Shown here piece after piece: positions 44,704 through 53,983 of a stretch of DNA of 64,000 nucleotides; the stretch's first letter is position 1; each line of letters starts with the position of its first letter. The notes beneath the pieces were generated by a model, which did no database searches, was not told where the DNA came from, and saw nothing but the letters and a program-made list of their open reading frames with translations. Source of the DNA: Pseudomonas putida (GTDB lineage: Bacteria > Pseudomonadota > Gammaproteobacteria > Pseudomonadales > Pseudomonadaceae); the NCBI RefSeq assembly GCF_001636055.1, contig NZ_CP011789.1, forward strand, positions 4,464,001 to 4,528,000. The letters are read 5' to 3'. The translations under genes and the position numbers were made by a program.

Positions 44704-45846
44704 TCAACTGTCGCGCTGCAGGTCCGGCGGGATCGGCAGATCCTTCTTCAGCGGCTCGGGCGGCTTGCCCTTGCCCGAGCGGTACTGGCGAATCTGGAAC
44801 ACGTACGCCAGCACCTGCGCCACTGCCAGGTACAGACCGGCCGGAATCTCGTGCTCAAGCTCCGTGGAGTAGTAGATCGCCCGTGCCAGCGCCGGCGATT
44901 CGAGGATCTGTACCTTGTGCTCCTGGCCGATCTCGCGGATCTTCAAGGCCAGGAAGTCGGTGCCCTTGGCCAGCAGCAGCGGCGCCGCACCGCCCTTCTC
45001 CGGGTCGTACTTGAGCGCCACGGCATAGTGCGTCGGGTTGGTGATGATCACATCGGCCTCGGGCACCGCCGCCATCATCCTGCGCTGCGACGCCTCGCGC
45101 TGCAGTTGGCGAATGCGCTGCTTCACCTCCGGCTTGCCCTCGGTATCCTTGTATTCGTCGCGCACTTCCTGCTTGGTCATCTTCAGCTTCTTGTGCGTCT
45201 GCCAGAGCTGGAACGGCACATCGACGATGGCGATCAGCAGCAGACCCGCCGCCATCCACAAGGCGCTCCAGCCCACCACCTGCACGCTGTGGATGATCGC
45301 CTGCTCGAGCGGCTCCTTGGCAATCGCCATCAGCGCCTCGCGGTCGTTGGCCAGCACCACCAGCGCCACCACCAGCACCAGGAAGAACTTGGCCACCGCC
45401 TTGAGCAGTTCGGTCAGCGAGTTCAGCGAGAACATGCGCTTGATCCCGGACAGCGGGTTCATCCGGCTGAACTTGGGCTGCAGCAAGGAGCCGGAAAACA
45501 GAAAGCCGCCCAGGGCGATAGGGGCCACGAACGATACGACGAACAGCAGCACCAGCACCGGCTGGGTAGCCCAGATGGCCATCTTGCCCGAGGCCATCAG
45601 GAAGGCGCCCATGGCCCGCTCGTCGACTATCACTTCGCGCGACAGGCTGAAGTTCACGCGCATCAGCGTCATCAGGGTTTCGGCAAGGTGGCCGCCGAAG
45701 GCCAGCAAGGCGCCGGCGCCACCCAGGGTCACCGCAAAGGTGTTGAGCTCTTTGGAACGGGCGATGTCACCCTTTTCCCGTGCGTCGCGCTTGCGCTTCT
45801 CGGTAGGTTCCTCTGTCTTGTCCTGACCGCTCTCGCTCTCTGCCAT
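44704..45846 (-). CDS. flhB: flagellar export switch protein FlhB
   Basis: FlhB switches export from rod/hook to filament substrates after interacting with FliK. The 380-residue product has four helices (to about 215) and a cytoplasmic domain with the autocleavage site N270-P271-T272-H273 intact (VIITNPTHYAVAL). A Pro-rich tail ends the protein. It lies two bases after fliR. Confidence 0.97.
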   Translation of the reverse strand: MAESESGQDKTEEPTEKRKRDAREKGDIARSKELNTFAVTLGGAGALLAFGGHLAETLMTLMRVNFSLSREVIVDERAMGAFLMASGKMAIWATQPVLVLLFVVSFVAPIALGGFLFSGSLLQPKFSRMNPLSGIKRMFSLNSLTELLKAVAKFFLVLVVALVVLANDREALMAIAKEPLEQAIIHSVQVVGWSALWMAAGLLLIAIVDVPFQLWQTHKKLKMTKQEVRDEYKDTEGKPEVKQRIRQLQREASQRRMMAAVPEADVIITNPTHYAVALKYDPEKGGAAPLLLAKGTDFLALKIREIGQEHKVQILESPALARAIYYSTELEHEIPAGLYLAVAQVLAYVFQIRQYRSGKGKPPEPLKKDLPIPPDLQRDS

Positions 45847-45848
45847 GC

Positions 45849-46625
45849 TCAGGGCGCCCGTGCCAGCTCACGCAGCCACTGCAAGGCCTCGCTGGCCAGT
45901 TGCTGGTAGTGCGAGAGGATGTCGGCAAGCCCGACCCAGAAGATGGCCAGCCCCAGCACCAGGGTCAGCGGGAAACCAATGGAGAAGATGTTCAGCTGTG
46001 GCGCGGCTCGGGTCATCACACCAAAGGCGATGTTGATCACCAACAGGGCTGCGATGACTGGCAGGATCAGAACCAGCCCCGCTCCCAGCACCCAGCCCAG
46101 GCGTCCGGCAATCTCCCAGAAATGCGCGACCACCAGGGCATTGCCCACCGGCAGCGTGGTGAAGCTTTCGGTCAGTACCTCGATCACCACCAGGTGGCCG
46201 TTCATCAGCAGGAACAGCACACTCACCAGCATGGTCAGGAACTGCCCGACCACCGCTACGTTGACGCCGTTGGCCGGGTCGATCATCGAGGCCATCGCCA
46301 TGCCCAGCTGAATCGCCACGATCTGCCCGGCGACGACGAACGCCTGGAACAGCATCTGCAAGGAAAACCCGAACAGCGCGCCGACGATGATCTGTTCGGC
46401 GCACAGCAGCACGCCACGCACGCTCAAGGGCTCGAACTCGGGCAGCGGCGGCAGGCCGGGCACGATCACCACGGTGATCGCGACCGCCACATACAGGCGT
46501 ATGCGCGCCGGCAGCATGCGCGTACCGAACACCGGCATGGTCATCAGCACCGCTGCCACGCGAAACAGCGGCAGGATGAAGGTGGCGACCCAGGTGCCGA
46601 TCTGCGCGGCGCTCAGCTCGAGCAT
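45849..46625 (-). CDS. fliR: flagellar export protein FliR
   Basis: FliR is part of the FliPQR export core in the basal body. The 258-residue product has about six hydrophobic segments and the family features QMLFQAFVVAGQIVAIQLGM and DPANGVNVAVVGQF. It sits between fliQ (seven-base gap) and flhB. Confidence 0.96.
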   Translation of the reverse strand: MLELSAAQIGTWVATFILPLFRVAAVLMTMPVFGTRMLPARIRLYVAVAITVVIVPGLPPLPEFEPLSVRGVLLCAEQIIVGALFGFSLQMLFQAFVVAGQIVAIQLGMAMASMIDPANGVNVAVVGQFLTMLVSVLFLLMNGHLVVIEVLTESFTTLPVGNALVVAHFWEIAGRLGWVLGAGLVLILPVIAALLVINIAFGVMTRAAPQLNIFSIGFPLTLVLGLAIFWVGLADILSHYQQLASEALQWLRELARAP

Positions 46626-46632
46626 GGGCTCA

Positions 46633-46902
46633 TCATCCGATCAACTGCGGAATGCCGCTGTACAGGCCGGTCATGTATTCCATGAACTTCTGCACCAGCC
46701 ACGGACCGACCACGATCAGGGTGATCAGCATCACCAGCAGGCGCGGCAGGAAACTCAGGGTCTGTTCGTTGATCTGCGTGGCCGCCTGGAAGATCGCCAC
46801 CAGCAGGCCGACCAGCAGGCTCGGCACCACCAGTACCGCTACCATCAGGGCCGTCAGCCAGAGCGCATCGCGGAACAGGTCGACGGCAACTTCAGGGGTC
46901 AT
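46633..46902 (-). CDS. fliQ: flagellar export protein FliQ
   Basis: The 89-residue protein has two hydrophobic helices (about 13-40 and 50-78), with VPSLLVGLLVAIFQAATQINEQTL in the first and connecting segments typical of FliQ. It is part of the FliPQR export gate. The gap to fliP is 22 bases. Confidence 0.95.
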   Translation of the reverse strand: MTPEVAVDLFRDALWLTALMVAVLVVPSLLVGLLVAIFQAATQINEQTLSFLPRLLVMLITLIVVGPWLVQKFMEYMTGLYSGIPQLIG

Positions 46903-46924
46903 CGAAAACTCTCCTTGAGCGGCC

Positions 46925-47680
46925 TCAGACGCCGCCGAAACTGCCGGCCAGCGTACCCATGATCAGCGCCCAGCCATCGACCAGGACGAACAGCATGATC
47001 TTGAACGGCAGCGAGATGATCAGCGGCGACAGCATCATCATACCCATCGCCATCAGCACGCTGGCGACCACCATGTCGATGATCAGGAACGGGATGAAGA
47101 TCATGAAGCCGATCTGGAACGCGGTCTTGAGCTCGGAGGTGACGAATGCCGGCACCAGGATGGTCAGCGGCACCTGGTCGGGGCCGGCGATGTCGGTGCG
47201 CTTGGACAGGCGCATGAACAGGTCCAGATCGCTTTGCCGGGTCTGCGCCAGCATGAAGTCCTTCAGCGGCCCCTGGGCTTTGTCGATGGCCTGTTGCGCG
47301 GTCATCTGTTCGTTCAGGTAGGGCTGCAACGCGTCACGATTCACCCGATCGAACACCGGCGCCATGATGAACATGGTCAGGAACAGGGCCATGCCGGTGA
47401 GCAACTGGTTCGACGGCGTCTGCTGCAGGCCCAGGGCCTGGCGCAGGATGGAGAAGACGATGATGATGCGGGTAAAGCTGGTCATCAGGATGACGAACGC
47501 CGGAATGAAGCTCAGCGCCGTCATGATCAGCAGGATCTGCAGGCTGACCGAATATTCCTGCTGGCCGTCCGGCCCATTGGACAGGGTGATGGCCGGGATC
47601 GACAACGGATCGGCGGCCAGGGCCACGGGCGCGGCCAGCAGCAGCGCCAGGGTCAACAGTAAGCGCAGCGCGCCGCTCAT
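46925..47680 (-). CDS. fliP: flagellar export protein FliP
   Basis: FliP forms the ring of the FliPQR export core. The 251-residue product has a cleavable signal peptide (to about 22) and four helices, with the signatures [19 protein letters not shown] and [20 protein letters not shown]. Its ATG overlaps the fliO stop by one base; a GTG one codon earlier is possible. Confidence 0.97.
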   Translation of the reverse strand: MSGALRLLLTLALLLAAPVALAADPLSIPAITLSNGPDGQQEYSVSLQILLIMTALSFIPAFVILMTSFTRIIIVFSILRQALGLQQTPSNQLLTGMALFLTMFIMAPVFDRVNRDALQPYLNEQMTAQQAIDKAQGPLKDFMLAQTRQSDLDLFMRLSKRTDIAGPDQVPLTILVPAFVTSELKTAFQIGFMIFIPFLIIDMVVASVLMAMGMMMLSPLIISLPFKIMLFVLVDGWALIMGTLAGSFGGV

Positions 47681-48132
47681 CACTTCTTGTCCTTCTGGTC
47701 CTTGCCCATCAGCTCGAGCAGCCGCTGGGCGAATTCCGGTGCCGCCTGGCGCGCGCCAACAGGCACCTCCACGGGCTCGGCCATGACGTGCAACGCTTCG
47801 ATGCTGCCAGGGCTGTGGCCGATCAGGATCTGTTCCTTGCCCACCTGCACCAGCAGCAGGCGGTCGCGCGGGCCGAGGGCTCGGCTGCCGACGATCTCGA
47901 TCACCTGCCCGCCGCGCGGCTGTGCCACCTGCAGGCGGCGCAAAAGCCAGGCGAGCAGGAAGATGGCGCCCACCACCACGAGCAGACCGAAGACCATCTG
48001 CGCCAGTTGCCCACCCATGCCGCCGGGCGCGGACGTGCTGGCCGGCACCGACGCGGGGTCAGCTGCGCCGATCACCACCTCGCTGGCGAGCAATGTGCCC
48101 AGGGCGGCGACGCCGCGTATCAGGCCCTTCAC
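47680..48132 (-). CDS. fliO: flagellar assembly protein FliO
   Basis: FliO helps assemble the FliP ring. The 150-residue product has an N-terminal signal-like helix, a second helix (about 45-65, [20 protein letters not shown]) and the conserved cytoplasmic core [20 protein letters not shown]. It starts with GTG directly after the fliN stop (TGAGTG). Confidence 0.92.
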   Translation of the reverse strand: MKGLIRGVAALGTLLASEVVIGAADPASVPASTSAPGGMGGQLAQMVFGLLVVVGAIFLLAWLLRRLQVAQPRGGQVIEIVGSRALGPRDRLLLVQVGKEQILIGHSPGSIEALHVMAEPVEVPVGARQAAPEFAQRLLELMGKDQKDKK

Positions 48133-48600
48133 TCAGCGCAGCTTCTTGATGCGTTCGCTGGGGCTGATCACGTCGGTCAGGCGAATGCCGAACTTCTCGT
48201 TGACCACCACCACTTCGCCATGGGCGATCAGCGTGCCATTGACCAGTACATCCAGCGGTTCGCCTGCCAGGCGATCGAGCTCGATGACCGACCCCTGGTT
48301 CAGTTGCAGCAGGTTGCGAATGCTGATTTCCGTGGCGCCCACCTCCATGGAGATGCTCACTGGAATGTCCAGGATAACGTCCAGGTTCGGCCCTTCCAGG
48401 CCGACGTTCTCGCTCGGCCGCGGGGAGCTGGCGAACTCTTCCATCGGCAGGCGACCTGCGCCAGAGGAGCGACCATTGTCAGCTGCCAGCAGCGCATCGA
48501 TGTCCGCCTGGCCGGCATCACCGGTTTCTTCCAGGGCTGCCGCCCACTCATCGGCCAGGGCCTGTTCCTCTGGGGAGGTGATCTCGTTTTCGTTAGCCAT
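48133..48600 (-). CDS. fliN: flagellar motor switch protein FliN
   Basis: FliN forms the lower part of the C-ring. The 155-residue product has an acidic N-terminal region (about 1-60) and a C-terminal SpoA domain with LDVILDIPVSISMEVGATEI and LNQGSVIELDRLAGEPLDV. It lies 45 bases after fliM. Confidence 0.96.
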   Translation of the reverse strand: MANENEITSPEEQALADEWAAALEETGDAGQADIDALLAADNGRSSGAGRLPMEEFASSPRPSENVGLEGPNLDVILDIPVSISMEVGATEISIRNLLQLNQGSVIELDRLAGEPLDVLVNGTLIAHGEVVVVNEKFGIRLTDVISPSERIKKLR

Positions 48601-48645
48601 AAAGTCCTCGACAGGCTTTCAATTCGTAGTGCGACCGGCTCGCCG

Positions 48646-49614
48646 TCAGCGGCGCTCGATCGGGTCGATGATCTGCAGCGACAGGGTGCCCTTGTGCGAG
48701 CCCAGGCGCGCCTTGAACGACGGCACGCCGTTGGCGCGCAGTACCAGGTGTTCGGGCAGCTCTACCGGAATCACATCGCCCGGCTGCATGTGCAGGATGT
48801 CGCGTAGCTTGAGCTGACGACGGGCAACGGTGGCCGAGAGCGGCACATTGACGTCCAGCACGTCCTCGCGCAGGGCCTTGACCCAACGCTCGTCCTGGTC
48901 GTCCAGGTCGGACTGGAAACCGGCATCGAGCATTTCGCGCACCGGTTCGATCATCGAATACGGCATGGTCACGTGCAGGTCGCCGCCGCCGCCATCGAGC
49001 TCGATGTGGAAGGTCGAGACCACCACCGCCTCGCTGGGCCCGACGATGTTGGCCATGGCCGGGTTGACCTCGGAGTTCATGTATTCGAAGTTCACCGGCA
49101 TGATCGCCTGCCAGGCTTCCTTGAGGTCGACGAAGCACTGGTCCAGGACCATGCGCACCACACGCAGCTCGGTCGGGGTGAACTCACGCCCTTCGATCTT
49201 GGCGTGGCGACCGTCGCCACCGAAGAAGTTGTCCACCAGCTTGAACACCAGCTTGGCGTCGAGGATGAACAGCGAGGTGCCGCGCAGCGGCTTGATCTTG
49301 ACCAGATTGAGGCTGGTCGGCACGTACAGCGAATGCACGTACTCGCCGAACTTCATCACCTGCACGCCACCCACCGCCACGTCGGCGGAGCGACGCAGCA
49401 GGTTGAACATGCTGATGCGGGTGTAACGGGCGAAGCGCTCGTTGATCATCTCCAGGGTCGGCATCCGACCGCGGACGATCCGGTCCTGGCTGGTCAGGTC
49501 GTAGCTCTTGACGCCACCGGGTTCGGCAGCGCTCTCGGTCTGTACCAGCCCATCGTCGACCCCATGCAGCAGGGCATCGATCTCATCCTGGGACAGCAGG
49601 TCCTGCACGGCCAT
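48646..49614 (-). CDS. fliM: flagellar motor switch protein FliM
   Basis: FliM is the C-ring protein that binds CheY-P. The 322-residue product starts MAVQDLLSQDEIDALLHG, the CheY-binding motif, followed by the CheC-like middle domain and a C-terminal SpoA domain (about 245-320). It lies 11 bases after fliL. Confidence 0.97.
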   Translation of the reverse strand: MAVQDLLSQDEIDALLHGVDDGLVQTESAAEPGGVKSYDLTSQDRIVRGRMPTLEMINERFARYTRISMFNLLRRSADVAVGGVQVMKFGEYVHSLYVPTSLNLVKIKPLRGTSLFILDAKLVFKLVDNFFGGDGRHAKIEGREFTPTELRVVRMVLDQCFVDLKEAWQAIMPVNFEYMNSEVNPAMANIVGPSEAVVVSTFHIELDGGGGDLHVTMPYSMIEPVREMLDAGFQSDLDDQDERWVKALREDVLDVNVPLSATVARRQLKLRDILHMQPGDVIPVELPEHLVLRANGVPSFKARLGSHKGTLSLQIIDPIERR

Positions 49615-49625
49615 CGAGTGTGCTC

Positions 49626-50123
49626 CTACTGCAATACGAAATTGGTGAACAGCAACTGGTCGATGACCGGCTTGCCGACTTCCTTCTGCGCCACTTCCTG
49701 GACCACCGCAGTGGCCTTCTGGCGCAGCATTTCCTGGCCCACGGCACTGCTGGCCAGGCTGTCGAAGCCTTGCCCGGAGAACATCATCACCAGATTGTTG
49801 CGAATCACCGGCATGTGCACTTTCAGCGCATCGAGGTCCGCCTGGTTGCGGCCCTGCAGGGTAATGCTCACCTGCATGTAGCGCTGGCGGCCGTTCTGGT
49901 TGAAATTGACCACGAAGGCCGGCGCCAGGGGCTCGTAGATCGCCGCTTGCTTGACGCTGGCCACGGCAGGGTCGGCCGCAGGTGCAGGCTCGTTCTTGTG
50001 CATGATGAACCAGGTGGCGCCCACCGACAGGCCCACGGCCAGCAGCAAGGCCAGCACCAGCAGCAGGATCAGCTTCAGTTTGCCTTTAGTGGCGGGGTCT
50101 TTGACTGCGTCGCTCTTCGCCAT
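49626..50123 (-). CDS. fliL: flagellar basal body protein FliL
   Basis: FliL surrounds or supports the stator. The 165-residue product has one helix (about 16-38, LKLILLLVLALLLAVGLSVG) and a periplasmic domain ending in KPVIDQLLFTNFVLQ. It is the first gene of fliLMNOPQR-flhB and follows a sigma-54 element. Confidence 0.94.
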   Translation of the reverse strand: MAKSDAVKDPATKGKLKLILLLVLALLLAVGLSVGATWFIMHKNEPAPAADPAVASVKQAAIYEPLAPAFVVNFNQNGRQRYMQVSITLQGRNQADLDALKVHMPVIRNNLVMMFSGQGFDSLASSAVGQEMLRQKATAVVQEVAQKEVGKPVIDQLLFTNFVLQ

Positions 50124-50172
50124 GCCAATAATCCGTCGTCCATCGGGGTTTCAAGAAAGGATGACGTGGCTG

Positions 50173-50188
50173 AGCAAGTGTTATGCCA
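50173..50188 (-). promoter_or_regulatory. sigma-54 promoter of the fliL operon
   Basis: Read on the minus strand: TGGCATAACACTTGCT, with GG and GC ten bases apart and near-consensus -24 and -12 parts. It lies about 50 bases ahead of the fliL start. Confidence 0.8.
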
Positions 50189-50252
50189 GATTTGGCCGAG
50201 CGGGCTTGAGGAGGTTGCGAGCGCTATAACGGTGTGGCTGACGGGACAGTCC

Positions 50253-50340
50253 TGGTAGGAACGGGCTTGCCCGCGAACACGGGCGTAGCCCGTGCCAGGC
50301 AGCGCGGTGTATTTTTCGCGGGCAAGCCCGCTCCCACAGG
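50253..50340. repeat. REP pair (inverted) between fliK and fliL
   Basis: Two copies (GGTAGGAACGGGCTTGCCCG and CGCGGGCAAGCCCGCTCCCA) face each other across about 45 bases. The rest of the 296-base gap 50124-50419 holds the fliL promoter and no gene. Confidence 0.9.
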
Positions 50341-50419
50341 GATTTGGGCTGGCTTCTAGATTTGAGCAAGACAGTTGCTTACAACGGTCCGCACCGGTGT
50401 CAGACGCGGCCCCGAATGA

Positions 50420-51814
50420 TCAGGCGTAGTAATCGACCGCACTGTCGCCGATCACCACCTGCTGCTCCACCGGCCGTGAAGCATCGGCCAGCTCACCGTC
50501 CTCGCCCGCCTCCCCGGCCCGACGCGCAGCCACACCAGACAGATTCGATCCACCCTGCTGGGCCTGCTGCTGTTGCTGACGCGACTGGTCGGCGACGTTG
50601 ACGTCAGGCTGGGCCAGCCCCTGCTGGGCGAACAGTTCGCGCAGACGGTACAGTTGGCTGTCGAGCGCATCGCGCACGCCGGCGTGACCACTGATGAAAG
50701 TCACCTGGGTGGCCTGGTCCGACGCGACATTGACGCGAATGTCCAGTCGCCCCAGCTCTGCAGGCTCGAGCTGGATGTCGGCCGACTTGAGGTTCTGGCT
50801 CGACAGGTACATGACGCGGTTGACCAACCCTTCGGTCCAGGCCCCCTGATTCATCGCCAGGGGTTGGTGCAGCGGATTGGTCGGCGGTACGGCATGGGCA
50901 GTCTTGGCGGTGACGGCCTGGGTCAGGTTGGCCAGGCGATTGGCGAAATCGTCCACGCGGGTGTCGCTGTCGGCATGCTTGACGTCCTTCAGACCATTGG
51001 ACAACAGCTCGGAGAAGCCTTTTTCGCCAGGCTGTGATTGTCCGCGCTCGGATTCGCCCTCAGGCTTGACCGCCAGGTTCGCCAAGGTATTGACGTTGGC
51101 CTGGGCACTGTCGTCCTGGGCCTGGGTCTTGTCCCCCTGGCCAGAGGCGTGCGTCGAGGTGGTGCCTTTGGCCTGGGCGCTCTGCTCGAGCGCCAGGCGC
51201 AAGGTCGGCATGTTCGCCAGGGCGTCGGCCTCGGGATCGAAGTCGCTGTCGGCCTGCTCGGCGACTGGCGGCGCCAGCGCTTCAGGAACAGGTTGCGCAG
51301 CAGGCTGCTGGATCGCGGCCTGCAGCACCGGGGCGACGGCTTCGGCCTGGGCCTGGAGCAATTGCGCACCCGCCTGGGCGTCGGTCACCTGCCCTGCCAC
51401 CAGGCTGGCGTCCAGGGAGCTCGAGTCGCTTGCCTGATTGCCGTCGCTGGAAGCCTGCTGGGTACTGTCACCCGCCTGTTGAGTGCTGTCGCTACCCTGG
51501 TTGTTCTTGTCAGCGGCCGATGCGGCCTTGCTGCTGTTGGCTGGCAAGTTCTTGCCATTACCGGCAACCGGCGAAGATCGGTCGTTGCCGCCCTTGCCGC
51601 CGGCATTGAAGTCAGGCTTGTCCTTGGGCGCCGGCACAGAGGCCTTGTCGTTGCGCACCGGCATCTTGTCGCTCTGCTGTCGGGCCATCAGCTGGTCGAA
51701 GCCGCTGCCCTGATTGCCCGGTGCTTGCGGGGTTTTGTCCGCCGCAGGACTGGTCGCCCGCGAGGTCGCGTTGGCGAGGCCGGCTTGCAACAAGGGATTG
51801 GATGCGACAGGCAT
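50420..51814 (-). CDS. fliK: flagellar hook-length control protein FliK
   Basis: FliK measures the hook and triggers the FlhB switch. The 464-residue product has a long low-complexity N-terminal ruler region rich in Gln, Ala, Asp and Ser (to about 330) and the C-terminal Flg_hook domain (about 345-435; LKSADIQLEPAELGRLDIRV, ISGHAGVRDALDSQLYRLRE). The Gln tract near the end lies after the domain. It has its own sigma-54 promoter. Confidence 0.95.
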   Translation of the reverse strand: MPVASNPLLQAGLANATSRATSPAADKTPQAPGNQGSGFDQLMARQQSDKMPVRNDKASVPAPKDKPDFNAGGKGGNDRSSPVAGNGKNLPANSSKAASAADKNNQGSDSTQQAGDSTQQASSDGNQASDSSSLDASLVAGQVTDAQAGAQLLQAQAEAVAPVLQAAIQQPAAQPVPEALAPPVAEQADSDFDPEADALANMPTLRLALEQSAQAKGTTSTHASGQGDKTQAQDDSAQANVNTLANLAVKPEGESERGQSQPGEKGFSELLSNGLKDVKHADSDTRVDDFANRLANLTQAVTAKTAHAVPPTNPLHQPLAMNQGAWTEGLVNRVMYLSSQNLKSADIQLEPAELGRLDIRVNVASDQATQVTFISGHAGVRDALDSQLYRLRELFAQQGLAQPDVNVADQSRQQQQQAQQGGSNLSGVAARRAGEAGEDGELADASRPVEQQVVIGDSAVDYYA

Positions 51815-51861
51815 TGAAACTCTCCACGCCAGTGAACCGAAATAGAATCTGGGTGAAGACA

Positions 51862-51877
51862 GGCAAAACTCGCGCCA
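51862..51877 (-). promoter_or_regulatory. sigma-54 promoter of fliK
   Basis: Read on the minus strand: TGGCGCGAGTTTTGCC. GG and GC are ten bases apart. It lies about 48 bases ahead of the fliK start. Confidence 0.7.
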
Positions 51878-51885
51878 GTTTTGCC
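51862..51885 (-). terminator. hairpin after hptB that overlaps the fliK promoter
   Basis: Nine-base arms GGCAAAACT (51862-51870) and AGTTTTGCC (51877-51885) pair perfectly around a six-base loop, one base beyond the hptB stop codon. It has terminator form, though no T run follows. The same bases hold the fliK -24/-12 element. Confidence 0.6.
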
Positions 51886-51886
51886 G

Positions 51887-52234
51887 TCAGCCTGCAGAAA
51901 CCCGCTCGCGCTCGCTACGGTAGAAGCGCTGGACCTCGACGAACTCCTGGTCGATCCGATTGATCAGGTCCTCGATGCCATACAAAGGCTGTTGCCGCAC
52001 ACGCTCCTCGAGCTGCTGGCACAGACTGGCCAGGCCCACTGCGCCCATGTTGCTGCTGCTGCCCTTGAAGCTGTGGGCGGCCATCCCCAACTCGCTGGCG
52101 TCCTTGGCCTCGTGCAACTGACTGAGACGGCGCTCGGAGTCTTCCAGGAAGGTTTCCAGCAACTGCAGGTAGCCATCTTCCATGACCTCCTGCAGGTCGC
52201 TCAGGACCTTTTGATCGATATGCTCGTGTGTCAC
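51887..52234 (-). CDS. hptB: histidine phosphotransfer protein HptB
   Basis: HptB passes phosphate to the response regulator HsbR. The 115-residue single Hpt domain has the phosphorylated H54 in AAHSFKGSSSNMG. In P. aeruginosa it is fed by several hybrid kinases and controls HsbA, linking swarming and biofilm formation through FlgM and c-di-GMP. It lies directly after hsbR on the same strand. Confidence 0.9.
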   Translation of the reverse strand: MTHEHIDQKVLSDLQEVMEDGYLQLLETFLEDSERRLSQLHEAKDASELGMAAHSFKGSSSNMGAVGLASLCQQLEERVRQQPLYGIEDLINRIDQEFVEVQRFYRSERERVSAG

Positions 52235-52283
52235 TTGCTCACTCCTTGATCAAGCTTGATTATGCCTCAATCGCCGAGGCCGC

Positions 52284-53975
52284 TCACCAACCGAACTCCA
52301 CCCGCGCCCGCCGCCCCTGGTCGAGCCATTGAGCCTTGACGCCCAAGCGCTGTACCAACTGTAGCCCACGCCCACTGAAACCTTTTTCCGACGCAGGGCG
52401 CGCCAAGACTTTCTCGATATCAAAACCCGTGCCACTGTCGCTGATTTCAACAGTCAGACGACCACCTGTTGCCATGGGTTCCACCCTCAGCGCGATTTGC
52501 ACGAACCCTTCGGACAACGCCGCCAGGCGCCGACCGCGTTCGCGGTAGTACTCGGCAAATCCCTCGGCATCCTGCTTGAGCCGTGAGTCCAGGCCCAACA
52601 CCCCGTGCTCCAGCGCATTGGAATACAGCTCACCCAGCACACTGTGCAACACCCCGCTGCTGGGACGCAGACCATGGATTTCCTGGAGGAACTGCAACAG
52701 ATAAGGCACCGGGTTGAAGCGCTTCAGGCTGTCGGCATGCAGCACCAGCGACAACGACCAATCCAGCGGACTGGAGCGACCGCTGTCGGAATACACCGGC
52801 GCCACAGGTGCCAGGCCACCAGGTTCGGCCATGCGGACATCACACAGGCTGATGTCGTCTCGCGGCACACCACCAAAGCGCTCCAGCGCCTGCATCACTT
52901 CATCGAACAGTCGCCCAGGGTCGCGGTTGGCCGCCAACACCTCACGCAAGCGCTCCACACCAAACAATCGCTCCGTCGCATCGCTGGTATCGACCACGCC
53001 ATCGGACAGCAGGAACAATCGCTCCCCCGCTGCCAGCGGCAGTATGTCGGTGCGGTCGTCGAACTGCTCGGGCGCCAGGATGCCCAGCGGCAAGTGCCGG
53101 GATTGCAGCACCGACAGCACCTCGCCGGCGGCCGACAAACGATAGCCATCGGGCATGCCACCGTTCCACACCTCGACCGTGCCACGCTCGAAACTCAGGT
53201 TCAGCAACAGCGCACAACAGAACATGTCCACCGGCAGGATGCGCTTGAGCTTGGCGTTCATCTCGCGCAGCGTCTCGACCAAACCATAGCCCTTGGCGGT
53301 CATGCCATAGAACACCTCGGCCAGGGGCATTGCCCCCACGGCCGCCGGCAAGCCGTGACCGGTGAAATCACCCAGCAGCACATGCATGTCGCCCGAAGGC
53401 GCGAACGCAGCCAGCAGCAGATCGCCGTTGAACAATGCGTAGGGCGACTGCAGGTAGCGGATGTTGCTGCTTCTCAAGCAACCGGAATGGGCGACCTTGT
53501 CGAACACCGCTTTGGCTACGCGCTGCTCGTTGAGCAGGTGATGGTGATGCCGGGCCAGTTCGTCGCGCTGCTCCAGTACCGTGGCCTGCAGCCGACGCAG
53601 GCGATCCATGGCGCCGATCTTGGCAGCCAGAATCACTGCGCTATACGGCTTGGCCATGAAATCGTCGCCGCCGGCTTCCAGGCAACGCACCAGCCCCTGC
53701 TCCTCGTTCATCGAGGTGAGGAAGATGATCGGTATCAGCGCTTCACCGGCCATGGCCTTGATCCGTCGCGCCGCCTCGAATCCATCCATCACCGGCATCA
53801 AGGCGTCGAGCAGCACCAGGTCCGGCCTCTGTTCGGCGAACAGCGCAACGGCCTGCTCGCCGTTTTCGGCAGTGACCACCTCGTGTCCCTGGCGCCGCAC
53901 GATCTGCGCGAGCAGCAAGCGGTCCGCGGCACCGTCCTCGGCGATCAGCACCCTCAATCCCTGTTCGGCGGGCAT
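52284..53975 (-). CDS. hsbR: response regulator/phosphatase/anti-sigma kinase HsbR
   Basis: The 563-residue protein has three parts: a receiver domain (1-120, D57 in LLDALMP), a PP2C/SpoIIE phosphatase domain (about 180-400; LGDFTGHGLPAAVGAMP) and a C-terminal HATPase anti-sigma domain (about 430-560; LHSVLGELYSNALEHGVLGL). In P. aeruginosa HsbR dephosphorylates or phosphorylates the antagonist HsbA depending on HptB. It lies eight bases after hsbA. Confidence 0.92.
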   Translation of the reverse strand: MPAEQGLRVLIAEDGAADRLLLAQIVRRQGHEVVTAENGEQAVALFAEQRPDLVLLDALMPVMDGFEAARRIKAMAGEALIPIIFLTSMNEEQGLVRCLEAGGDDFMAKPYSAVILAAKIGAMDRLRRLQATVLEQRDELARHHHHLLNEQRVAKAVFDKVAHSGCLRSSNIRYLQSPYALFNGDLLLAAFAPSGDMHVLLGDFTGHGLPAAVGAMPLAEVFYGMTAKGYGLVETLREMNAKLKRILPVDMFCCALLLNLSFERGTVEVWNGGMPDGYRLSAAGEVLSVLQSRHLPLGILAPEQFDDRTDILPLAAGERLFLLSDGVVDTSDATERLFGVERLREVLAANRDPGRLFDEVMQALERFGGVPRDDISLCDVRMAEPGGLAPVAPVYSDSGRSSPLDWSLSLVLHADSLKRFNPVPYLLQFLQEIHGLRPSSGVLHSVLGELYSNALEHGVLGLDSRLKQDAEGFAEYYRERGRRLAALSEGFVQIALRVEPMATGGRLTVEISDSGTGFDIEKVLARPASEKGFSGRGLQLVQRLGVKAQWLDQGRRARVEFGW

Positions 53976-53983
53976 GAACGGCC

